From: Acidobacteriota bacterium
Lineage (GTDB): Bacteria > Acidobacteriota > Thermoanaerobaculia > Multivoradales > Multivoraceae
Direction: 5' to 3'
DNA: 64,000 nucleotides
Assembly: GCA_028877275.1 (NCBI GenBank)
Contig: JAPPFP010000026.1
Location: 186,001-250,000 of the forward strand
The notes beneath the pieces are model-generated. The model did no database searches. It was not told the DNA's origin and saw only the letters and a program-made list of their open reading frames with translations. Shown piece after piece: positions 1 through 7,963 of the stretch. How positions within the stretch are numbered: position 1 is the first letter of the stretch; every line of letters starts with the position of its first letter. The position numbers and the translations under genes are program-made.

Positions 1-116
1 CCGGCCGGCCCGTTGTGGGCGACCTTGAGCACGGTGACGCCGTCGCTGCCGCGGCAGCCGGCGAGCAGGGCGAGGGCGCAGAGCGCGAACGCGGCGGCGC
101 GAAGGGGATTACTCAT
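1..116 (-). CDS. dctP: TRAP transporter solute-binding protein DctP, N-terminal part only
   Basis: This is the first 38 codons of a gene that runs off the left edge. The product starts MSNPLR, continues with an Ala/Leu-rich hydrophobic stretch and ends the signal in a lipobox LLAGC, so it should be a lipoprotein. The mature protein opens with VLKVAHNGP, the first beta strand typical of DctP-type periplasmic binding proteins. Its ATG overlaps the stop of the upstream dctM by 8 bases (ATGAGTAA), indicating translational coupling. Position directly after dctQ and dctM supports the call. DctP proteins bind organic or sugar acids and deliver them to the DctQM membrane complex. The substrate cannot be read from this fragment. 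Confidence 0.8.
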   Translation of the reverse strand, partial: MSNPLRAAAFALCALALLAGCRGSDGVTVLKVAHNGPA

Positions 117-1389
117 AGCCGAGCGTCTCCGGCAGCCAGAGCGTGACCCCGGGTACGAAGGTGATCACCAGCAGCATGATGAGCAGCAGCGCGAGGAAGG
201 GCAGCAGTTTGGGCGTCACCTTCTCGATCGGCGTCTTCGAGATGCCGCAGGCGACGTACAGGCAGATGCCGACCGGCGGTGAGATCATGCCGATGCCGAC
301 GTTCGCCGCGACCAGGATGCCGAAGTGGAGCGGGTCCATGCCGAGTGCGATCGCCGCCGGCAGCAGGATGGGCATCAGGATGATGATCGGCGGCAGGGCG
401 TCCATCACCATGCCGAGGAACAGGAAGATCAGGTGGACGAAGAGGATGAAGACGATCCAGTTGGGCGCGTGGTTCGAGATCCCCTCCGCCAGCAGGTGCG
501 GCAGCCGTTCGAAGGTGAGGACGAAGGAGAACATGGACGCCGTCCCCAGGACGAACAGGACGACGCCGGAGAGCGACGCGGTCTGGAGCAGGATCTTCGG
601 GATGTCCTCCAGCTTCAGCTCCCGGTAGATGAGGAACGACACGAGAGCCCCGTAGACGACCGCGACGGCGGACGCTTCCGTTGGCGTGAACACGCCGCCG
701 TAGATGCCGCCGAGGATGATGACGATCATGAACAGCGGCAGGATGCCGTCGCGGATCACGCGGAGCCTCTGCGACCACGAGGCCTTCGCCTCGAGTGGCA
801 GATTCAGGTCGAGTGCCCGGATGTAGGTCAACCCCATCAGAGCCAGACCCAGCACGACCGCCGGCGTGATCCCCGCGGCGAACAGCGCGCCGATCGACAT
901 CCCCGAGACGACGCCGATGATGATCAGGTCGATCGCGGGCGGCACCAGGGTCGAGACGCCGCCGGCCGAGGCGAAGACGGCGGTTGCGAACGCCGGTGGA
1001 TACTGCCGCTGCCGCATCGCCGGCAGGGCGACCGAGCCGATGGCGGCCGTGTTCGCGCTCGGCGAGCCGGAGATGCCGGAGAACAGCATCGTCGACAGGA
1101 TGACGACCAGGCCGAGGCCGCCGGGGAGGCGGCCGACGAACTGCATGGCCAGGTCGACGATCCGGCGCGCCATGCCGCCGTGCGAGATGAGCGCTCCGGC
1201 GAGCACGAACAGAGGCACCGCCAGGAGCGGGAACGAGTCGAGCCCGGCCAGGAACTTCTGCGGCAGGACGATCAGGAACTCGGGCGAGCTGTAGAGCAGG
1301 CCGACCATGGCCGCGAGGGCGAGCGCGATGGCGACCGGCACGCCGAGCAGCAGCGCCGCCACCAGGGTCAGGATGACCAGGATTCCCAT
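109..1389 (-). CDS. dctM: TRAP transporter large permease DctM
   Basis: A 426-residue, very hydrophobic protein with about 12 membrane segments, the usual length for the large TRAP subunit. Family signatures include the N-terminal VALLLGVPVAIALALAA segment, PLLAVPLFVLAGALISHGGMARRI and SGSPSANTAAIGSVALPAM, which are conserved in the DctM/SiaM transport domain. It is the ion-coupled translocation subunit and works with DctQ and a DctP binding protein in the inner membrane. It starts at ATG 1389, 12 bases after the dctQ stop, and overlaps dctP by 8 bases. The neighbouring proline-racemase-family gene suggests that the substrate may be a hydroxyproline or similar small acid; this is inference. 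Confidence 0.95.
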   Translation of the reverse strand: MGILVILTLVAALLLGVPVAIALALAAMVGLLYSSPEFLIVLPQKFLAGLDSFPLLAVPLFVLAGALISHGGMARRIVDLAMQFVGRLPGGLGLVVILSTMLFSGISGSPSANTAAIGSVALPAMRQRQYPPAFATAVFASAGGVSTLVPPAIDLIIIGVVSGMSIGALFAAGITPAVVLGLALMGLTYIRALDLNLPLEAKASWSQRLRVIRDGILPLFMIVIILGGIYGGVFTPTEASAVAVVYGALVSFLIYRELKLEDIPKILLQTASLSGVVLFVLGTASMFSFVLTFERLPHLLAEGISNHAPNWIVFILFVHLIFLFLGMVMDALPPIIILMPILLPAAIALGMDPLHFGILVAANVGIGMISPPVGICLYVACGISKTPIEKVTPKLLPFLALLLIMLLVITFVPGVTLWLPETLGYE

Positions 1390-1401
1390 CGTCCCGGGGG
1401 C

Positions 1402-1869
1402 CTACTTCCGTTCCGCTGCGCGGAGTTCCCGGCGCCAGTTGACGAGCACGTAGTAGAGGGTCAGCGTGCTGCCCACGAACGCCGAGGAGTACGGGACCGC
1501 CATCGACATGCGTGTCGCCGGCGCCAGCATGTCGTGCACCTCGATCGCGAAGCGGAGCGACTGGTAGGCGAAGACGGCCAGGAACGCGGAGGCGCTGAGC
1601 GCGACCGCCGAGCTGATGAGGCGCCGCATGGCCGGCGGCGTCCGGTCGACGACGAAGTGAAGCGCGAAGTGCGCGCCCGTCTTCATCGCGTAGGCGGTGG
1701 AGAGGGCGGCGAGCCACATCAGGAGGAAGCGGGCAAGTTCCTCCGACCAGGAGAGCGAGGCCTCCAGGACGTAGCGGAAGACGACCTGGGAGAAAGTCAC
1801 CGCGACCAGCGCTACGAGGATCGTGCAGACCGCCACCTCGAGCGGATGGCGGAGCAATGCCCGGAACAT
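1402..1869 (-). CDS. dctQ: TRAP transporter small permease DctQ
   Basis: A 155-residue protein with four predicted membrane helices, matching the small TRAP subunit in length. The motif LSWSEELARFLLMWLAAL is the characteristic DctQ signature (W-[ST]-E-E-x-x-R), followed by GAHFALHFVVDRTP. The subunit pairs with DctM and contacts the loaded DctP protein. ATG 1869 was chosen because translation from it starts with the compact MFRALLRHPLEV leader. An in-frame TTG at 1887 would lengthen it slightly. It lies 14 bases downstream of the SDR gene on the same strand, so it belongs to the same operon. Confidence 0.93.
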   Translation of the reverse strand: MFRALLRHPLEVAVCTILVALVAVTFSQVVFRYVLEASLSWSEELARFLLMWLAALSTAYAMKTGAHFALHFVVDRTPPAMRRLISSAVALSASAFLAVFAYQSLRFAIEVHDMLAPATRMSMAVPYSSAFVGSTLTLYYVLVNWRRELRAAERK

Positions 1870-1883
1870 GGCGCCGAGGCGCT

Positions 1884-2633
1884 TCAATGCATGTACTGGC
1901 CGCCGTTGGCGTAGAAGGTGGCGCCGGTCGTGAACTCGGAGCCGATCATGCAGTCGACCATCCGGGTGATGTCCTCGAACTCGCCTAGCCGTCCCATCGG
2001 CAGGGTGGCGAGTTCCTTCGCCAGGCCGTCCTCGGTTTCCAGGTGGTAGCGGTCGATGACCTCGCGGGTCCGGACCGATCCGGGCACCAGGCAGTTCACC
2101 CGGATCCGGGGCGCAAGTTCCTGGGCCATGCACTTGGTCAGCGCGATCACGCCGCCCTTCGCGCTGCAGAAGTTCGCTCCGTTCTTGCGCCCGATCTGGC
2201 CGCAGGCGGCCCCCAGGTTGATGATCACGCCGGGCCGGTCGGGGTTGTGAAACAGGAACTCCTGGCCGCAGACGAAGTGGCCGCGGAGATGCGCGGAGAC
2301 GACCGAGTCCCACATGTCGTCGGTCAACTCCGTGAAGGGTGCGTCCCGGTTGATGCCGGCGAAGTTGATCAGGATGTCGACCTGGCCGAACCGTTCGATG
2401 ACAGCGTCGAACATCGTCCGCACCTGCTCCCGGTTGGCCACGTCGGCCTGGACCTTCATCAGGCGGTCGGTGCTACCCACGCTGGCCGCGATGCGGTCAT
2501 AGGTCGCCTGCGCCTCGGGCTCGATCAGGTAGTTCATGGCGACCCGGTAACCCTTCAGGGCGAAGTGCTCGCAGACCTCGGCTCCCAGGCCGCTCGACGC
2601 ACCGGTGACGACCATGACTCTGTCCTCACTCAT
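1884..2633 (-). CDS. SDR-family protein with degenerate catalytic residues
   Basis: A 249-residue short-chain dehydrogenase/reductase. The nucleotide-binding motif TGASSGLG is at residues 10-17 and the structural NFAG motif at 90-93, so NAD(P) binding looks intact. The usual Asn-Ser-Tyr-Lys tetrad is altered: the Asn position in VSAHLRG is His115, the Ser position in INLGAACG is Ala142, and the Tyr of YxxxK is Phe155 (FCSAK, Lys159 kept). I confirmed these codons in the DNA. The protein may be inactive, regulatory, or use different chemistry. ATG 2633 is preferred over GTG 2642 because AGGAG lies 8 bases upstream. It sits between the racemase-family gene and the TRAP genes, suggesting a role in the same pathway. 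Confidence 0.85.
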   Translation of the reverse strand: MSEDRVMVVTGASSGLGAEVCEHFALKGYRVAMNYLIEPEAQATYDRIAASVGSTDRLMKVQADVANREQVRTMFDAVIERFGQVDILINFAGINRDAPFTELTDDMWDSVVSAHLRGHFVCGQEFLFHNPDRPGVIINLGAACGQIGRKNGANFCSAKGGVIALTKCMAQELAPRIRVNCLVPGSVRTREVIDRYHLETEDGLAKELATLPMGRLGEFEDITRMVDCMIGSEFTTGATFYANGGQYMH

Positions 2634-2657
2634 CGCAATCACTCCTCTCGCTGTTCG

Positions 2658-3722
2658 CTAGTGCCCGCCCCAGATGTCGCCGACGGTGAATCCGTTGGGG
2701 AAGGGATCCTCCGGATCGACGACGTACTGGGCGAAGCCGGTAATCCATGCCGTGCCGGCCAGCGCCGGCACGGCGGCGTCGACGTCGCCGACCTTCGTCT
2801 CCCGCTCCATACGGCCGGTGAAGGTTGTGCCGAGGACGCCCTCGTGCACGAAGTCCTGGCCGATGGGCAGCTCGCCCTTGGCCCACATCGCCGCCATCTT
2901 GGCGCAGGTGCCGGTGCCGCAGGGTGACCTGTCGAGGGCGCCGGTCCAGGTCAGCGGCTTGTTCCAGTCGAGCTTGCCGGTCGAGACGATCACCGTGTTG
3001 CGGCGGTGCGACCCGGGCATCAGGGGCGGCGCCGAGAGCTGGCCGATCGTCACGCCGCGGATCTCCGGGTTCAGCGGATGCACGGGAGGTGGCAGTTGCT
3101 CCTGGCAGGCCGCCTTGATCATCTCGCCGACCCGGGTCGCTTCGGCGGCCTCTTCCGGCGCCAGCGTCAGCCCCACCTGGTCGGCGTCGGCGATGACGTA
3201 GAACATGCCGCCGTAGGCGACGTCGACCGTGACCTTGCCGAGTTCGGGCACATCGAGCACGGCGTCGAGATGGACCGCGAACGCCGGCACGTTCTCGAAC
3301 TCGACCCGCTTCACCTTGCCCCGTTCGACGTCCGCGCGGACCCGGATCAGGCCGGCGGGCGACTCCAGCGTGAGTTCGGTGACCGGCTCGGTGTGCGGCA
3401 CCATCCCGGTCTCGATCAGCACGGTGACGACGGCGATCGTGTTCGTCCCCGACATGCCGGGGTACTCGACCTGCTCCATGATCACGTAGCCGGCGACCGC
3501 GTCGGGGTGCGTCGCCGGCAGGATCAGGTTGCAGTTCGCCGCGGGATAGCCCCGCGGCTCGCGCAGCATCCGCAGGCGCAACTCGTCCGCCTCCGTTTCG
3601 AGGTAGCGCATCTTCTCGAACATCGTCGAGCCGGGGACGTCGAGGACGCCGCCGACGATCACCCGTCCCGGCTCGCCGCCGACGTGGGTGTCGACGGCGT
3701 GGATCACGTTGGAGACGCGCAT
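2658..3722 (-). CDS. Proline racemase family enzyme (4-hydroxyproline epimerase or trans-3-hydroxyproline dehydratase type)
   Basis: A 354-residue protein of the proline racemase superfamily. It opens with VIHAVDTHVGGEPGRV, the standard start of the family. The first acid/base position, Cys in true proline racemases (MCGHG), is Ser91 here (MSGTNT). The second is Cys268 in the motif DRSPCGTGTCA. Ser/Cys members are reported as 4-hydroxyproline 2-epimerases and/or trans-3-hydroxy-L-proline dehydratases, so strict proline racemase activity is unlikely. ATG 3722 begins 2 bases after the aldo/keto reductase stop. The operon with TRAP transporter genes fits uptake and use of hydroxyproline. The exact substrate is inferred, not shown. 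Confidence 0.88.
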   Translation of the reverse strand: MRVSNVIHAVDTHVGGEPGRVIVGGVLDVPGSTMFEKMRYLETEADELRLRMLREPRGYPAANCNLILPATHPDAVAGYVIMEQVEYPGMSGTNTIAVVTVLIETGMVPHTEPVTELTLESPAGLIRVRADVERGKVKRVEFENVPAFAVHLDAVLDVPELGKVTVDVAYGGMFYVIADADQVGLTLAPEEAAEATRVGEMIKAACQEQLPPPVHPLNPEIRGVTIGQLSAPPLMPGSHRRNTVIVSTGKLDWNKPLTWTGALDRSPCGTGTCAKMAAMWAKGELPIGQDFVHEGVLGTTFTGRMERETKVGDVDAAVPALAGTAWITGFAQYVVDPEDPFPNGFTVGDIWGGH

Positions 3723-3724
3723 GC

Positions 3725-4780
3725 TCAGGCGCTCCCGCCGGGCGGCATGACCTTCATCTTCATCCAACCAGCGGTGTTGTGGAAGTCGGCGACGACGCTG
3801 CCGGGCGGTACGAGCGCGTCGCAGGCGGCCCGCTGCTCGTCCGTCAAGGTCATGTCGAGCACCGGCAGGAGGTCTTCGAGGTGCTGGAGCGTCCGCGGCC
3901 CGATGAGCGGCGCGGTGATGCCGGCCTGATCCTTGGTCCAGAGGATCGCGAACTGGGCTGGAGTCAGGCCCGAGTCGGCCGCGATTTCCGCGAACTTGCG
4001 GCCGACGTCGATGCCGGCCCGGGTGACACGGTCGGCGTAGAAGCCGCCGCGCAGCGCGGCGCGCGAGCCCTCGGGATAGTCCGAGTCGCTCAGGTAGCGG
4101 CCGGCCAGCACACCCATCGCCATCGGCGCCCAGGTGATGATGCCCAGGCCGAGGCGCTGGCACATCGGGATCAGCTCGTTCTCGATCCGGCGGTCCAGCA
4201 GGTTGTAGGGCGGCTGCTCGCTGGCGAAGCGGGCGTAGCCCTTCAGCTCGCTCGTCATCACGGCCTCGGCGACCATCCAGGCGGGGTGAGTCGAGCAGCC
4301 GATGTAGCGGATCTTCCCAGCGCGGACCAGGTCGTCCAGCGCTCTCAGGGTCTCGTCGAAGGGCATCTCGGGCGAGGGACGATGCAGCTGGTACAGGTCG
4401 ATGTAGTCGGTCTGTAGTCGTTTCAGTGAGCCTTCGCAGGCGCGGATCAGGTTGATCCGCGAGTGGCCGTACTCGTTGGGGCCGATGCTGCCGGTGTAGT
4501 CCACGACGCTCTGGCCGACGACCCGGCGGCCGTGATCGACCTTGGTGGCGATCAACAGCTCGTGGCGGCGGCCGTTCGACTTGAGGGCCCGGCCGATGAC
4601 CCGCTCGCCCTCGCCATCGGCGTAGACCTCGCCGGTGTCGATCAGGTTGATGCCGGCGTCCATCGCCGTCTCCAGCATGCGCACGCATTCCGGCTCCGGC
4701 GTCGGGTCGGCGAAGTTGTCGCTGCCGAAGCAGAGGGGCGCGACCTTGACGCCGGTCCGTCCCAGTACGCGGTACTCCAT
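3725..4780 (-). CDS. Aldo/keto reductase
   Basis: A 351-residue TIM-barrel oxidoreductase that should use NADPH to reduce an aldehyde or ketone in the cytoplasm. It begins MEYRVLGRTGVKVAPLCFG, typical of the family. The catalytic tetrad is visible: Asp in NLIDTGEVYADG, Tyr in VYADG, Lys in ATKVDHG and His in YQLHRP. The C-terminal cofactor segment is present as IGPRTLQHLEDLL. The overall pattern resembles the potassium-channel-beta-like and L-glyceraldehyde-3-phosphate reductase group, but the substrate is unknown. It lies 30 bases downstream of the M28 peptidase gene and 2 bases upstream of the racemase-family gene, so all are probably cotranscribed. Confidence 0.93.
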   Translation of the reverse strand: MEYRVLGRTGVKVAPLCFGSDNFADPTPEPECVRMLETAMDAGINLIDTGEVYADGEGERVIGRALKSNGRRHELLIATKVDHGRRVVGQSVVDYTGSIGPNEYGHSRINLIRACEGSLKRLQTDYIDLYQLHRPSPEMPFDETLRALDDLVRAGKIRYIGCSTHPAWMVAEAVMTSELKGYARFASEQPPYNLLDRRIENELIPMCQRLGLGIITWAPMAMGVLAGRYLSDSDYPEGSRAALRGGFYADRVTRAGIDVGRKFAEIAADSGLTPAQFAILWTKDQAGITAPLIGPRTLQHLEDLLPVLDMTLTDEQRAACDALVPPGSVVADFHNTAGWMKMKVMPPGGSA

Positions 4781-4810
4781 GAGTGCTCCTGCCTCCGGCC
4801 GATCCCGCGG

Positions 4811-6421
4811 TTACTTGTGCCAGCGCCGCCCGTTGCTGAGACCGTCGGCGCGCGGGAAGAGTTCGTCGCGCATCGCGGCATGGTAGGCGAAGCTGGCCAG
4901 GATGACGGACGCCTGCCTGAGGTCGTCGTCGATCAGCCGGTCGTAGACGTCCATGTTCGTGTGGAAGGTGGCGTTGAAGAACTCGAGGTCGTCCTGGATG
5001 AACTGGTAACCCTGCAGGCCCGCTTCGAGAAAGGCCATGTGGTCCGTGCCGCCGGTGTTACCGGGCACGATCCAGGTCATGCCCACGTCGTGGAACGGTT
5101 CCATCCATGCCTCGAAGATCGGGCGGGAGTCGTCGTTGCCCTGCAGGTACATGCCGCGGAAGCGGCCGTACCAGTCGACGTTGAAGTAGACGGAGAGGTT
5201 CGCGTGGGCGGCGGGTTTCTCCGGGGACGCCGGGTCGCCGAAGTGCTCGCGGACGTAGCTCCGGGAGCCGAGCAGGCCGCTCTCCTCGGCGCCCCAGAGC
5301 GCCGCCCGGATCGTGCGCCGCGGCTCGAGGCCGGCCGCCCGCAGCAGCCGCATCGCTTCCATCACGATCGCGCTGCCGGCGGCGTTGTCGGTGGCGCCCG
5401 TGCCGGCCGGTTCGGCGTCCAGGTGGCCGCCGATCATCACGACCTCGTGCGCGAGGTCGCCGCCGGGCAGATCGGCGATCACGTTGTAGTCGAGCGGATC
5501 GTCGTCGCTGAGGACGTTGCGGACCTCGATCTCCATCTCGACCGGCGTTCCGGCGGCCAGCAGCCTCATCATCCGGTTGTAGTGCTCGGGCGCGACCACG
5601 ACGCGGGGCATCGGCACCGGTTCGTCCAGCGGCAGCGGACCGTCGCCCGAGACGTGGACGATCCCCTTGTCCATCGGGCCGACGTTGGTGCTGCCGATCT
5701 CGACCAGCACGGCGACGCCTTGCCGCTCCAGGAACGTCTCGATGTCGTGGCGCGTCAGCTCGGGGGCCTCGTCGTCGTCCCTCGACTGCGTGGGGTTGTT
5801 CCGCGGGTCGATCTCGAGGCGGGCCATGCCGCTGAGTTCCTCGTCGGACAGCCGGACCGCCTGCGGCGAGAAGTTGGGAACGAGCTCCCGCTCGGGCGAG
5901 ATCAGCAGGATCGACGTCTCGACGCGCGCCCCCAGGGCTTCCAGGTCGTCCCGTGTTTCGACGCCGCCGAGGTCGACCGCTGCGACCGGACCGGCAACCT
6001 TGCCGTCCGTGCTCCGGGTGCCCGGCTGCGCGTAGCCGATGACCGGCTGGTACTGCGGCGCCGTGATGTGAACCGAAGTGTGGCGGTTCTCCCAGGCGTA
6101 GCCGAACTCGCCCCAGGGATCGAGCGTGGCTTCGAGGCCGAACTCCTCGAACGTGTCCCGTGCCCAGTTGGCGGCGCCGTCGTAGGAGGGGGAGTTCGCG
6201 TACCTGGGGCCGTAGAGGTCGGTCAGGACGTGGGCGAACTCCATGACGCGGGAGCGGTTGAACCCCTCGTCGCGAAGTTCGGCGACGACCTCGAGGTCGA
6301 CGGTCTCCGTCGTACTGGTTGGTTCTCCGGCGCCCTCTTCGCCGGCCGGCACCCCGCACGCCGCGAGCGTCGCTGCGAGCGCGACGAGGACGGGCATCCG
6401 GTTGACACCGCGCGCGATCAC
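4811..6421 (-). CDS. M28-family zinc aminopeptidase, predicted lipoprotein
   Basis: A 536-residue exported metallopeptidase. A charged N-terminus and the hydrophobic stretch ending LAATLAACG form a lipoprotein signal. The C-terminal half carries the di-zinc M28 site: His and Asp in MIGGHLDAE, Asp in GATDNAAGS, the Glu pair in WGAEESG, Asp in NVDWYG and His in TFHTNMD. The middle of the protein resembles the protease-associated insert of this family. GTG 6421 is preferred over ATG 6397 because it adds the basic residues of the signal. The enzyme likely trims peptides at the cell surface, and in this operon could supply free amino acids to the TRAP importer (inference). A TATAGT -10 lies about 40 bases upstream. 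Confidence 0.93.
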   Translation of the reverse strand: MIARGVNRMPVLVALAATLAACGVPAGEEGAGEPTSTTETVDLEVVAELRDEGFNRSRVMEFAHVLTDLYGPRYANSPSYDGAANWARDTFEEFGLEATLDPWGEFGYAWENRHTSVHITAPQYQPVIGYAQPGTRSTDGKVAGPVAAVDLGGVETRDDLEALGARVETSILLISPERELVPNFSPQAVRLSDEELSGMARLEIDPRNNPTQSRDDDEAPELTRHDIETFLERQGVAVLVEIGSTNVGPMDKGIVHVSGDGPLPLDEPVPMPRVVVAPEHYNRMMRLLAAGTPVEMEIEVRNVLSDDDPLDYNVIADLPGGDLAHEVVMIGGHLDAEPAGTGATDNAAGSAIVMEAMRLLRAAGLEPRRTIRAALWGAEESGLLGSRSYVREHFGDPASPEKPAAHANLSVYFNVDWYGRFRGMYLQGNDDSRPIFEAWMEPFHDVGMTWIVPGNTGGTDHMAFLEAGLQGYQFIQDDLEFFNATFHTNMDVYDRLIDDDLRQASVILASFAYHAAMRDELFPRADGLSNGRRWHK

Positions 6422-6459
6422 CGAGTCTTCGAGCCTCCGCGGTTTGTTGGCCGTTCGGC

Positions 6460-6497
6460 ACTATACAGGCGCGCCGGGATCATTCCGCCACTACACT
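6460..6497. promoter_or_regulatory. Divergent promoter elements between the M28 peptidase and the symporter
   Basis: The 82-base gap between the two divergent genes contains a minus-strand TATAGT hexamer at 6465-6460 (5 of 6 matches to the sigma-70 -10) and a plus-strand TACACT at 6492-6497. The plus-strand hexamer ends six bases before the symporter GTG, which would make that mRNA leaderless. No convincing -35 was found for either. The positions are read from the sequence; promoter function is inferred. Confidence 0.4.
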
Positions 6498-6503
6498 GCC
6501 GCC

Positions 6504-7952
6504 GTGTCAGCGATCGGCATCGCCGTTCTCCTCTTCATCGCCGCCACCCTGGTCGTAGGCGTCCGTACGTACGCGAAGATCCGCGGCCGCGCTACGAACT
6601 ACTACGTTGCCGGCAACGCGATGCCGGTCGGCGTCGTCGGCATCACGCTGTGCGCCCAGGCGTTTGACGCGAATGGCTCGATGGGCAACGCGTCGCTGGT
6701 CCACTTGAACGGCTTCTGGGCCGGCGCGGTCATCCCGATCGGTCTGGCGCTCTGCCTGGTCATCGCCGGCACCTGGTTCGCGGAGCCCTTGCACCGCATG
6801 CGACTGATGACCCTGGCCGACTTCTACCGTCGCCGCTACAGCGTTTCGACCGAGACTCTCGCCGCCTGCCTGATGCTGCTGAGCAACGTCGTGCTGGTCG
6901 CGGGCAACCTGGCGGGCCTCGGGCTTCTGCTGCGGGTCGTCTTCGGCCTGCCGTACCTGTCGATGCTGATCGCGGTTGCGGTCTGCATCTTGGCCTATGC
7001 CGTTTCGGGCGGCCTCTACGCGACGATCGCGACGAGTGTGCTCCAGGTCTCCATCTTCATCGTCAGCATCGTCGTCGCCGTGGCCTGGCTCGGCGGCACG
7101 CACGGCTGGGGCGCCCTGCTTGCCGCCGCGCCGGAAGGAAGCGCGAGCCTCGACGGCCTGCTGTCGCGCGAGCACGGAGCACTGGTCAACTGGGCGGCGC
7201 TGGGGTCGCTCGCTCTCGGTGACATCGTCGCCATCGACTTCATCCAGCGGATGATCTCGGCAGATTCGGGGCGCTCCGCGAAGCGGGGCTGCTATCTGGC
7301 CGCGGGTTTGACCCTGGTCGTCGGGCTCGCCGTGTCCCTGATCGGATTGGCGGCCTTCTACTTCGAGAGGGAGTCGGGTTCCTCCCTGCTTATCGACCTC
7401 GCGCTGAACGATCTGCCGCTCCTGGTCGGCGGCGCCATCCTGCTCGGGATCATCGCCGCCAGCATGTCGACGGCGAGTGGCGTGGTGCTCGACCTGGCGA
7501 ACGTGATCACCCGCAACCTGGTGCAGCGCCGCAGCCGGACGACCTGGGACGACGAGCGGATGCTCCGCTTCTCCCGCTGGATCGCGCTGCCGACGATGGC
7601 GGGCGCGGTCGTCTTCGCCTACGTCCGGCCCGAGCCCGGCGTCCTGCTCATCCTGGCGTTCGACATCGTTCTCGCCGGCTGCTTCGTGCCCCTTCTGCTC
7701 GGCCTGTTCTGGCGCAAGGCGAACACGACCGGAGCGCTCGCCGGCGTCCTCGCCGGCAGCGCCGCGCGGCTCGTGCTGCACTTCGCGGTCATGGATGCCT
7801 ACCGAGGCCTGGACACCCTGCTGGCTCCGTTGTTCAGCCTGGTCGCGATGGTTGTGGTGTCGTTGATGACCCAGAAGACCCACCGGCCCAAGCACGAGGA
7901 ACTCCGGCGCGTCCCATCCGAGCGCGACCTCGTGGCAGGTCTCGACGGCTGA
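6504..7952 (+). CDS. Sodium:solute symporter family protein
   Basis: A 482-residue polytopic membrane protein with about 13 helices, typical of the SSS (PutP/PanF/SGLT) family. Recognisable features are the start VSAIGIAVLLFIAATLVVG, the segment NYYVAGNAMPV, the VSGGLYATIATSVLQ stretch (family consensus GGxxAVxxTDxxQ) and SMSTASGVVLDLANVITRNL, which aligns with the conserved sodium-site helix 8 region. It should import a small organic solute with sodium. GTG 6504 starts directly after a -10-like TACACT with no Shine-Dalgarno. It is divergent from the peptidase operon and convergent with the dehydrogenase gene 11 bases downstream. The substrate is not identifiable. Confidence 0.9.
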   Translation: MSAIGIAVLLFIAATLVVGVRTYAKIRGRATNYYVAGNAMPVGVVGITLCAQAFDANGSMGNASLVHLNGFWAGAVIPIGLALCLVIAGTWFAEPLHRMRLMTLADFYRRRYSVSTETLAACLMLLSNVVLVAGNLAGLGLLLRVVFGLPYLSMLIAVAVCILAYAVSGGLYATIATSVLQVSIFIVSIVVAVAWLGGTHGWGALLAAAPEGSASLDGLLSREHGALVNWAALGSLALGDIVAIDFIQRMISADSGRSAKRGCYLAAGLTLVVGLAVSLIGLAAFYFERESGSSLLIDLALNDLPLLVGGAILLGIIAASMSTASGVVLDLANVITRNLVQRRSRTTWDDERMLRFSRWIALPTMAGAVVFAYVRPEPGVLLILAFDIVLAGCFVPLLLGLFWRKANTTGALAGVLAGSAARLVLHFAVMDAYRGLDTLLAPLFSLVAMVVVSLMTQKTHRPKHEELRRVPSERDLVAGLDG

Positions 7953-7963
7953 CGGGCGGCCCC

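Noticed and set aside
113..1717. Long open frame antisense or out of frame with the TRAP permease genes
   Set aside because: Arg/Pro/His-rich shadow of a high-GC coding region. The dctM and dctQ frames have clear family motifs.
4463..6667. 734-codon open frame on the plus strand across the M28 peptidase
   Set aside because: Composition is low-complexity Val/Asp/Arg-rich and lacks motifs. The minus-strand M28 gene with full zinc ligands explains the region.
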